Below, piece after piece: positions 1 through 5,205 of a DNA stretch of 5,327 nt (position 1 is its first letter; each line of letters starts with the position of its first letter). Under the pieces are notes generated by a model that was given only the letters and a program-made list of their open reading frames with translations, was not told the origin of the DNA and searched no databases. The position numbers and the translations under genes were made by a program. The stretch is from Thermodesulfobacteriales bacterium. GTDB lineage: Bacteria; Desulfobacterota_D; UBA1144; Nemesobacterales; UBA2774. Location of the stretch: contig SPCL01000142.1 of the NCBI GenBank assembly GCA_004525335.1, positions 1-5,327 of the forward strand, written 5' to 3'.

Positions 1-17
1 CAGCCGAAGAATCTTTC
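1..17. repeat. Possible edge of a dispersed intergenic repeat
   Basis: The first bases contain GCCGAAGAATCTTTC. From memory, this resembles the core of short interspersed repeats seen in many bacterial genomes, of the type 'GAGCGCAGCCGAAGAATCT'. Only one end is visible, so the identification rests on about 15 bases and recall, not on any copy within the window. Confidence 0.2.
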
Positions 18-45
18 TTTTGCTTATGTCCTTGGATTCCGACAT

Positions 46-156
46 TACAGAAATTGTGTGAAGAAAATTAATTAGGAAGGCGTTAAAAATCTTATACGGG
101 ATGGGGAGGAATTATAAGATTTAGTCAGAGTAATTAATTTTTAGCTAATTTCTGTG
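46..156 (+). other. Three-tier nested hairpin
   Basis: Three stems nest about a common centre. 47-55 pairs with 147-155 (9 bp, plus a possible T46-G156 wobble). 64-74 (AAAATTAATTA) pairs with 131-141 (11 bp). 87-96 (AAATCTTATA) pairs with 113-122 (10 bp). The apical loop, 97-112, is G-rich and has three GGA triplets. The internal loops are short (8 and 5 bases, then 12 and 8 bases). No T-run follows, so this is not an intrinsic terminator. The outer arm, 47-55, is the same sequence that could pair with the far end at 248-275, so the two folds exclude each other. Confidence 0.4.
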
Positions 157-172
157 CAGTCGGTGATTTTTG

Positions 173-219
173 CTTCTTTTGATCATTCAAAAGAAGAAAT
201 AGAGAGTAATCTTTTGAAT
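173..219 (+). other. Two mutually exclusive hairpins
   Basis: CTTCTTTTGA at 173-182 is a perfect 10-bp inverted repeat with TCAAAAGAAG at 187-196, if the four bases between form the loop. ATTCAAAAG at 185-193 is also a perfect 9-bp match to CTTTTGAAT at 211-219. The two stems share 187-193 and cannot form together. Neither is followed by a T-run on either strand, so neither is an intrinsic terminator. They lie just upstream of the mutS promoter, not inside its mRNA. Confidence 0.4.
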
Positions 220-258
220 CTTGGATCTTTCATTATTAGGGATTATTACACAATTCAA

Positions 259-287
259 TTGAGACTTCTGTAATGAATCGATATAAT
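259..287 (+). promoter_or_regulatory. mutS promoter, sigma70-type, giving a near-leaderless mRNA
   Basis: A -35 box TTGAGA (259-264, five of six consensus bases) is separated by exactly 17 bases from a perfect -10 box TATAAT (282-287). Transcription would normally begin six to eight bases after the -10, at about 294-295. That is only three or four bases before the mutS ATG at 298. The -35 box and most of the spacer lie inside the right arm of the long inverted repeat. Confidence 0.7.
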
Positions 288-297
288 CATTTGAGCA

Positions 298-2895
298 ATG
301 TCTACCGAAACCCCCATGCTAAAGCAGTACGTCGCTATTAAAAAAGAATATCCCGACTCAATACTCTTTTTCCGTTTGGGTGATTTCTATGAAATGTTTT
401 ATGAAGATGCAAAGGTTGCTTCAAAGGTGTTAGGAATAGCTCTTACCTCAAGAAATAAGTCCGGCAAAAATCCTGTTCCTCTTTGCGGGGTGCCCCACCA
501 CAGCGCGGAGCCCTATCTGGCAAAGCTCCTTAAGGAAGGTTATAAGGTCGCCGTATGTGAACAAGTCGAAGACCCAAAAACCGCAAAAGGAGTTGTAAAA
601 AGAAAAGTTGTAAGAGTGCTTACTCCAGGGGCAATAATAGATACAGAGAAGCTTGATTCAAAAACTAACAACTATCTTGCAAGCGTTTATGTAAATAATG
701 ACTCCTACGGTTTTGCGTATACCGATATTTCAACAGGCATCTTTAGAACCACCTCTTTTGATTCTCTTGAGGCCTTAATCGATGAGCTTTCTCAGATTGA
801 ACCAAAGGAGCTTCTTATACAAGACGACGAAGGCAGGGGGGTAGTTACTAAAGCCGAGCTTCTCCGTTCTCATAATGCACTTGTTACTGAGCTTGATTCC
901 TGGATATGGGATATTGACCGTTCAAAAGAAGTCCTTTTGGACCACCTGTCCGCAAAAACACTTGAGCCCTTTGGTCTTGAGGAGCATCCTAGCTCAATTT
1001 CTGCAAGTGGGGCGCTAATTCAATACTTAAAAGACACGCAGCTGGAGGAAATGCCGCCGCTAGACGAACCCAGCTATTATGAAAAATCAGAGTACTTATT
1101 AGTCGACGACTCGACCAAAAGAAACCTTGAGCTATTAAAGAATATTAGAGGAGATAGCGAGGAGGGAACACTATTTTGGGTCCTTGATGAGACCATGACT
1201 GCTATGGGAGCGAGGCTCCTTAAGTTCTGGATAAGTAATCCACTAATCAAAATAAAAGATATAGAGATTCGCCTTGACGCAATTGAGGAGTTTAAAGGTA
1301 ATCCACGCTTAAAATCTGATCTACGGGCAGCTCTTAAAAACGTAAGTGACATTGAGAGATTGATTGGAAGAATCTCCACCACTTCTGCCAGACCCAGAGA
1401 CTTAGGCGCACTGAGGGATTCTTCTACCCATATTGCAGAGATAAAAAACAAGATTGAGGGCACAGATACAAAAATCCTAAATCAAATTTCTAACAGCATT
1501 GATGATCTAAGTGATATAAGAGAGATGCTGGAGCGAGTAATTGTCGATGAACCGCCTGTATCATCAAGAGACGGAGGAATGATAAAGGAGGGTGTTAATT
1601 TAACACTAGATGAGTTAAGAGCGATCAGGAGGGACGGCAAAAAATGGATAGCAGAGCTTGAATCAAAAGAAAAAGAATCTACTGGAATAAGCTCACTTAA
1701 AATCGGATACAACAAAGTGTTTGGATACTATATCGAGGTAACCAAAACACATTTATCTTCAGTACCCGAATACTTTATTAGAAAACAGACCCTTGTTAAT
1801 GCAGAGAGGTATATAACACAGGAGTTAAAAGAGTATGAGGAAAAACTTTTAGGTGCAGAGGATAAAATCCTAGATATTGAGCGTGAGCTCTTTGAACATA
1901 CAAGAGTAAAAGTAGCTGGGGAATCTGAAAGAATTAGGAGAACTGCCTCTCTTATTGCAACAATAGATGTTTTTTGCTCCCTTTCAGAAGTTGCTGAAAA
2001 GTATGATTATGTAAGACCTAAGATTTCTAATAACAAAGTGCTGGAGCTTAAAAATAACCGTCACCCTGTAATAGAGAGAATGGATTTGGGTGAAGGCTTT
2101 GTTCCAAATGATATAAAACTAGACTCAAAAGAAAACCAGGTCCTTATTATCACTGGCCCCAATATGGCTGGAAAATCGACCCTTATTAGGCAGGTTGCTC
2201 TAAGCGTTCTGATGGCTCAGATGGGGAGCTTTGTTCCGGCATCAGAGGCCGCAATCGGAATTGCCGATAGAATTTTCACACGAGTAGGGGCATCTGACAA
2301 TTTAGCAAAAGGACACTCTACTTTTATGGTTGAGATGGTGGAGACTGCATATATTTTAAGGCACGCAACTGACAAGAGCCTCGTAATACTTGATGAAATA
2401 GGGAGGGGCACAAGTACTTTTGACGGTATGAGTATAGCTTGGGCGGTAGCGGAGTTTCTTCACGATCTTGGCTCACGCACTCTTTTTGCAACCCATTACC
2501 ACGAGCTTGCCGAGCTTGTCATATCAAAAAAGAGGACCAAAAACTACAATATATATGTGAAGGACAACGGGGAGAAAATCATATTTTTGAGAAAGCTAAT
2601 CCCGGGCGCCACCAGTCATAGCTACGGTATCCAGGTTGCAAAATTAGCCGGTGTTCCAGAGAGAGTTATTAAGTCAGCCCGTAAGGTTTTGCTAAATCTT
2701 GAAAAATCTCAATCCCTATTACGAGATTCTATATTAGGCGGCCAGGCGTCTCTATTTGCCGAAAATGAAAATGCTCTTGAAACAACAGAACACCCTCTAA
2801 TAGAGGAAATAAAAGAGCTTGATACTAATTCCATGACCCCACTTGATGCCCTTACCAAACTAGCGGAATTAAAGAAAAAAATGGAAGAGGATTAA
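298..2895 (+). CDS. mutS: DNA mismatch repair protein MutS
   Basis: MutS recognises mismatches and small loops after replication and recruits MutL in an ATP-dependent way. At 865 aa it has the full family length. The mismatch-binding domain is at about 1-115, with the Phe-X-Glu motif F30-Y31-E32 in GDFYEMF. The connector spans about 120-255, and the lever/clamp core about 260-560, including YNKVFGYYIEV near 471-481. The ATPase follows, with Walker A GPNMAGKST (620-628), the STFMVEM signature region (674-680), Walker B LVILDE (695-700) and THYHEL (from 732). QASLF (816-820) fits a beta-clamp binding motif. The tail, with MTPLDAL and ELKKK, matches the normal MutS end. A TGA at 292-294 lies in frame just upstream, so ATG 298 is the first possible start. 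There is no Shine-Dalgarno sequence, consistent with a near-leaderless mRNA. ATG 316 is a possible alternative start. The gene converges on the TPR gene. Confidence 0.97.
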   Translation: MSTETPMLKQYVAIKKEYPDSILFFRLGDFYEMFYEDAKVASKVLGIALTSRNKSGKNPVPLCGVPHHSAEPYLAKLLKEGYKVAVCEQVEDPKTAKGVVKRKVVRVLTPGAIIDTEKLDSKTNNYLASVYVNNDSYGFAYTDISTGIFRTTSFDSLEALIDELSQIEPKELLIQDDEGRGVVTKAELLRSHNALVTELDSWIWDIDRSKEVLLDHLSAKTLEPFGLEEHPSSISASGALIQYLKDTQLEEMPPLDEPSYYEKSEYLLVDDSTKRNLELLKNIRGDSEEGTLFWVLDETMTAMGARLLKFWISNPLIKIKDIEIRLDAIEEFKGNPRLKSDLRAALKNVSDIERLIGRISTTSARPRDLGALRDSSTHIAEIKNKIEGTDTKILNQISNSIDDLSDIREMLERVIVDEPPVSSRDGGMIKEGVNLTLDELRAIRRDGKKWIAELESKEKESTGISSLKIGYNKVFGYYIEVTKTHLSSVPEYFIRKQTLVNAERYITQELKEYEEKLLGAEDKILDIERELFEHTRVKVAGESERIRRTASLIATIDVFCSLSEVAEKYDYVRPKISNNKVLELKNNRHPVIERMDLGEGFVPNDIKLDSKENQVLIITGPNMAGKSTLIRQVALSVLMAQMGSFVPASEAAIGIADRIFTRVGASDNLAKGHSTFMVEMVETAYILRHATDKSLVILDEIGRGTSTFDGMSIAWAVAEFLHDLGSRTLFATHYHELAELVISKKRTKNYNIYVKDNGEKIIFLRKLIPGATSHSYGIQVAKLAGVPERVIKSARKVLLNLEKSQSLLRDSILGGQASLFAENENALETTEHPLIEEIKELDTNSMTPLDALTKLAELKKKMEED
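2892..2895. other. Convergent stop codons sharing one TTAA
   Basis: The mutS stop TAA is at 2893-2895. The opposing TPR gene stops at TAA read from 2894 down to 2892. Both stops come from the palindromic TTAA, giving a 4-base tail-to-tail overlap with no intergenic space. Any transcription terminator must therefore lie inside the opposite gene. I saw no hairpin with a T-run at the junction. Confidence 0.9.
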
Positions 2896-4202
2896 ATCAA
2901 AGATCTCCAATAATCGTTTAATGGAGTAGCGATAACCGAAGTGCTGATTTCATCAAGATAAATTTTGGCCTTTTTCTTCTCTCCACTTTTAATCAAGCTA
3001 AGAAGATATGTTTGCCTGAACAAATCGACCTGAGCGTCACTCCCGCCTACAGTCGTTATGTTGTTAATAACAGGTTCTAAAATCTGAGCGGATTGTGAGT
3101 AATTCTCTATAGCATAAGACTTGCAAGCTTGAAGAAGAGGTAGGCCGGTTTTTTCCCATACATCTCTTTCATGCTCCGTTTTTTTAGATGCAGATTCCTC
3201 TATTTTGAATAGTGAATTTGCAAGTTCCTCATTTCTCGCCGCTCTCGCCAAAGCGTATATATAATGAGCGCTGTTATACGGAACATAGCAGTCACTAGAA
3301 TTCTGAATAGCTATATCTGAAATTGATTTCCACATAGAGACCGGGATTTCATAACCCGCCATTTCAATTCTCCCTAGTAAAGATACAGAGTCTAAGTGCT
3401 GAATCACTAAATATGGTTTCTCTCTTAAAATTTGATCATTTAGAAACGATAGAGCGTTTTCATACTCCAGATTTTCAAGATACATCAGAGCCAGATGCCA
3501 ATTATTATGACAGTTGATGGCCTGACCACTCTCATTCCATATATGCTCGTAATCTTCCAATATTCTTATTCCGCCCTCTATGTCTCCTTTTTTCAGTAAC
3601 ACATGAGAGATTGTATGGTGTGCCCAGGGATTTATTTCCTCAATTTCAACAGCCCTCTGTGCCAAAGCTCCCGCTTTGTTATAATCTCCACAAAGCTCAG
3701 TAGCAAAAGAGAGGCTCGACAGGAAATATCCGGAATCTTTATTGTCCTCATAGATAGTCTCCATTGTCTTTAAAAATCTTGGTCCCGAATATTGCTGTCC
3801 CCTCATGTAATAAAAGAACTCTAGAACTTTTGCCGATGTTAAATCTCTTGGCCACTCATTAACCAACTGCTCCAATTTTTGAGTACCTTCTTCGATTTTC
3901 CCCTCAGACCAGCTTTTTGCTGCAGAGAGAAAAAGTTTTTCTCGTGGATTAGCGTGTTTTAGTGTCGAGTTTGCCCGTACTAGATATTTTTTGGCTTCGG
4001 CGTCTGTCTCCCTTGTCTGCCCATAAAGAAACACACATGCACAATAGGATTGTATTAGTGCGTTTTCAGGATAATTATCTGCCTTGCCTATAATGTCAGA
4101 CACGCCCTTGCTCATGGACAGTAAATCTTTCCCAAATTTATTAATGACTTCTATTGCTTCAGGAGAATTTGTAGATATTTCTAATCCGTTTCCATCCTTC
4201 AA
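2892..4202 (-). CDS. Tetratricopeptide-repeat protein, TTC38-like
   Basis: This 436-aa protein has no signal peptide or membrane segment, so it is probably cytoplasmic. It is built of helical repeats with TPR character, for example about 160-187 and 190-217. Several features match my memory of the TTC38 family, which is found in bacteria and animals (the human protein is about 470 aa). They are WAHHTISHVLLKKGD (193-207), an acidic stretch, CHNNWHLAL (231-239), and GGSDAQ followed by DLFRQT near the C-terminus (386-398). The biochemical function of that family is not known to me. The start is TTG, supported by AAGGAG six bases upstream. There is no in-frame ATG between that TTG and the upstream TGA, and the first internal Met is residue 30. 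The gene is divergent from yraN and convergent with mutS, so it is probably a single-gene transcript. TPR family membership is fairly sure, and TTC38 assignment is likely. Confidence 0.85.
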   Translation of the reverse strand: MKDGNGLEISTNSPEAIEVINKFGKDLLSMSKGVSDIIGKADNYPENALIQSYCACVFLYGQTRETDAEAKKYLVRANSTLKHANPREKLFLSAAKSWSEGKIEEGTQKLEQLVNEWPRDLTSAKVLEFFYYMRGQQYSGPRFLKTMETIYEDNKDSGYFLSSLSFATELCGDYNKAGALAQRAVEIEEINPWAHHTISHVLLKKGDIEGGIRILEDYEHIWNESGQAINCHNNWHLALMYLENLEYENALSFLNDQILREKPYLVIQHLDSVSLLGRIEMAGYEIPVSMWKSISDIAIQNSSDCYVPYNSAHYIYALARAARNEELANSLFKIEESASKKTEHERDVWEKTGLPLLQACKSYAIENYSQSAQILEPVINNITTVGGSDAQVDLFRQTYLLSLIKSGEKKKAKIYLDEISTSVIATPLNDYWRSLI

Positions 4203-4208
4203 ATGAGG

Positions 4209-4214
4209 CTCCTT
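4209..4214 (-). promoter_or_regulatory. Ribosome-binding site that fixes the TTG start of the TPR gene
   Basis: On the minus strand AAGGAG is read from 4214 to 4209, followed by six bases and then TTG at 4202-4200. A strong site at ideal spacing, and the absence of any upstream in-frame ATG before the TGA at 4232-4230, support the TTG start. Confidence 0.75.
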
Positions 4215-4215
4215 A

Positions 4216-4244
4216 CTATCAGCACTTTCTCAATCCCGTATAAT
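4216..4244 (+). promoter_or_regulatory. Candidate promoter for yraN
   Basis: A perfect TATAAT at 4239-4244 lies 17 bases after a weak -35-like CTATCA (4216-4221, three of six consensus bases). Transcription would start near 4251, leaving a leader of about 70 bases before the ATG at 4321. The -10 is good but the -35 is poor. In AT-rich DNA such boxes also arise by chance. Confidence 0.35.
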
Positions 4245-4266
4245 TTAGATTGTATTGCTAATTTAT

Positions 4267-4272
4267 ATTATA
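4267..4272 (-). promoter_or_regulatory. Candidate -10 box for the TPR gene
   Basis: TATAAT is read on the minus strand from 4272 to 4267. The -35 position (about 4290-4295) holds only a poor match, TAGCTG. Transcription would start near 4260, giving a leader of about 58 bases before the TTG start. The box is suggestive rather than certain. Confidence 0.3.
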
Positions 4273-4320
4273 GAAAACAAAACATAAAGCAGCTAGAATG
4301 ATTTTGGAGATAATTTTTTT

Positions 4321-4689
4321 ATGCCAAAAGATAGCAGATCATCAGGCAGAAGAGGCGAGGATTTAGCCTGCAAGTTCCTTAAAAAGGATAAGTATAAAAT
4401 CCTTGAGAAGAATTTTAGCTGCAGGCAGGGCGAGATAGATATAATTGCAGAGGATAGAAAAGGTGTGCTTTGCTTTGTTGAGGTTAAAGCCAGAAGCCGC
4501 CAAGATTATGGCCTTCCGATTGAGGCCGTTACACACTCTAAGCAAAAGAAGCTCCTGGCAACCGCATTCATATATCTTGAAACTAACAAAATGGAATCTA
4601 AAGACATGCGTTTTGATATAGTTTCAGTTGATCTGATATCAGAAGAAGCCCAAATTATAAAAAATGCCTTTGATGTGAATTATTACTAA
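4321..4689 (+). CDS. YraN/UPF0102 family nuclease-fold protein
   Basis: At 122 aa this has the normal length for UPF0102 (YraN), a small family with the restriction-endonuclease-like fold related to Holliday-junction resolvases. Its cellular role is unsettled. The family pattern is complete: GRRGEDLA (9-16, with E13), the aromatic/NF segment (25-32), GEIDIIA (37-43, with D40), FVEVKAR (52-58, with E54 and K56), the G-P-EAV segment (64-70), K74, and RFDIVSV (97-103, with D99). E13, D40, E54 and K56 sit where the metal-binding and catalytic residues of this fold are expected. By pattern it could be an active nuclease. ATG 4321 has GGAGA at 4306-4310 with ten bases of spacing. The protein is probably cytoplasmic. 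It is on the same strand as groES but 191 bases away, so likely a separate unit. Confidence 0.92.
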   Translation: MPKDSRSSGRRGEDLACKFLKKDKYKILEKNFSCRQGEIDIIAEDRKGVLCFVEVKARSRQDYGLPIEAVTHSKQKKLLATAFIYLETNKMESKDMRFDIVSVDLISEEAQIIKNAFDVNYY

Positions 4690-4784
4690 AAAATCACACT
4701 CCTTTTTGTTTTGCACGTCACCTTAATAATAGAGATACAAAAGTTAAATCGATCCTGCTTTTTTGCTTTAATTCGTCACTACTC

Positions 4785-4817
4785 TTGACACTATAAAATT
4801 CGTGCTTAACTTATACC
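4785..4817 (+). promoter_or_regulatory. Candidate groESL promoter with a perfect -35 but a poor -10
   Basis: TTGACA (4785-4790) is a perfect sigma70 -35 box. At 17 bases downstream there is only AACTTA. The nearest better -10-like sequence, TATACC (4812-4817), leaves a 21-base spacer. TATAAC at 4842-4847 is closer to the -10 consensus but lacks a -35. No heat-shock sigma32-type CCCCAT element follows. The true start may use one of these, possibly with an activator. Confidence 0.35.
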
Positions 4818-4864
4818 TAGATTTTTACTAGATGGGTCAAATATAACTTTAACAATTTCAGTTT

Positions 4865-4870
4865 AGGAGG
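4865..4870 (+). promoter_or_regulatory. Strong ribosome-binding site of groES
   Basis: AGGAGG is a full match to the anti-Shine-Dalgarno core. It lies ten AT-rich bases (4871-4880) before the groES ATG, as expected for a highly translated chaperonin gene. Confidence 0.85.
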
Positions 4871-4880
4871 ATTTATAAAT

Positions 4881-5180
4881 ATGGCTATAAAACCGCTTAG
4901 CGATAAGGTTTTGCTTAAGCCGATCAAGACACCCGAAACCACAAAAGGTGGAATTATTATTCCGGAGACTGCTCACACTGAAGCCGGAAGTGCTCAGGAA
5001 GGAGAGGTTCTTGCGGTGGGTAATGGTCGACTACAGATGGACGGCTCCGTTATTCCTTTGATTGCAAAAAAAGGTGACAGAGTTGTGTATATAGATTACG
5101 GAGGTACCGAAGTGAATGTCGAGGGTGAAGATTGTCTCATACTCCAAGAAGCTGCGATACTTGCGATACTTGAATCATAA
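4881..5180 (+). CDS. groES: Co-chaperonin GroES (Hsp10)
   Basis: GroES forms the heptameric lid that closes the GroEL folding chamber in an ATP-dependent cycle in the cytoplasm. This 99-aa protein shows the family layout: IKPLSDKVLLKP at the N-terminus, the flexible mobile loop that contacts GroEL (about 17-40, with GGIIIP at 23-28), GEVLAVGNG (41-49), GDRVVYIDYGGTEV, and the C-terminal EDCLILQEAAILAILE. The stretch after GGIIIPETA is HTEAGSAQ before EGEV. It is three residues longer than the usual KEKPQ-type stretch, giving a slightly longer mobile loop. The gene starts at ATG 4881 behind AGGAGG and ends 25 bases before groEL, so the two form the usual operon. Confidence 0.97.
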   Translation: MAIKPLSDKVLLKPIKTPETTKGGIIIPETAHTEAGSAQEGEVLAVGNGRLQMDGSVIPLIAKKGDRVVYIDYGGTEVNVEGEDCLILQEAAILAILES

Positions 5181-5205
5181 AAATAACAGGAGGCATTAGA
5201 GACTA

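Larger units (their letters stand above)
43..275. repeat. Long interrupted inverted repeat, possible MITE-like element
   Basis: The left arm, 43-59 (CATTACAGAAATTGTGT), is matched in reverse complement by ACACAATT at 248-255 plus TTCTGTAATG at 266-275. The right arm is split by ten extra bases (256-265). Beyond the arms, GATTC at 35-39 can also pair with GAATC at 275-279. Both ends read TA next to CAG/CTG (TA at 46-47 and 271-272), which resembles the TA target of IS630/mariner-type elements. There is no coding capacity inside, so if mobile it would be non-autonomous. No convincing longer target duplication is visible, and a structured RNA or chance in AT-rich DNA remains possible. Confidence 0.35.
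1..297. other. Non-coding region upstream of mutS, rich in inverted repeats
   Basis: All three forward frames that are open at the left edge stop between bases 59 and 75, and none recalls a known protein C-terminus. I see no credible gene here. What the stretch does hold is an unusual density of inverted repeats, listed separately (43-59/248-275, 46-55/147-156, 64-74/131-141, 87-96/113-122, 173-182/187-196 and 185-193/211-219), and a promoter at its right end. It is AT-rich apart from a G-rich loop near 98-110. It could be a small non-autonomous mobile element, a structured RNA, or decayed intergenic DNA. Confidence 0.6.
4690..4880 (+). other. Non-coding region upstream of groES
   Basis: I see no gene in these 191 bases. 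There is no hairpin with a T-run to end yraN transcription; the T-rich runs near 4703 and 4759 have no GC stem. The groES control region must be here. CGTCAC occurs twice (4716-4721 and 4774-4779). A short CTAG...CTAG stem (4817-4820/4828-4831) is too weak to interpret. No canonical CIRCE operator (TTAGCACTC, nine bases, GAGTGCTAA) is present. Confidence 0.6.

Noticed and set aside
1..75. Forward frames open at the left edge, possibly the C-terminus of an upstream gene
   Set aside because: All three forward frames stay open for about 20-24 codons and then stop, none gives a recognisable protein end, and the stretch overlaps the repeat-like sequence.
173..196. Intrinsic terminator at the 10-bp hairpin upstream of mutS
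   Set aside because: The stem is followed by AAATAGAGAG on the plus strand and by CAAAAATC on the minus strand, with no T-run on either.
31..239. Divergent direct repeat, 31-50 against 220-239 (both begin CTTGGAT and contain CATTA)
   Set aside because: The match needs a gap and several mismatches over only 20 bases, so chance is a sufficient explanation.
1077..2411. Minus-strand open frames within mutS (1077-1463, 1482-1715, 2217-2411)
   Set aside because: They lie wholly inside the conserved MutS domains, have serine/leucine-rich compositions typical of antisense frames, and match no known protein.
2439..2621. Plus-strand 60-codon frame inside the MutS ATPase region
   Set aside because: It is an out-of-frame shadow of a strongly conserved segment (around THYHEL), with no ribosome-binding site of its own.
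4363..4545. Minus-strand 60-codon frame inside yraN
   Set aside because: It is antisense to conserved UPF0102 motifs and has no supporting start signal.
4687..4764. Intrinsic terminator after yraN
   Set aside because: T-runs at 4703-4707 and 4759-4764 are not preceded by a GC-containing stem; the only pairing available is A-run with T-run.
4785..4808. CIRCE operator (HrcA site) before groES
   Set aside because: Each half matches only about six of nine bases, the spacer is six rather than nine, and the halves are poor reverse complements of each other. It is mentioned only as a degenerate possibility.
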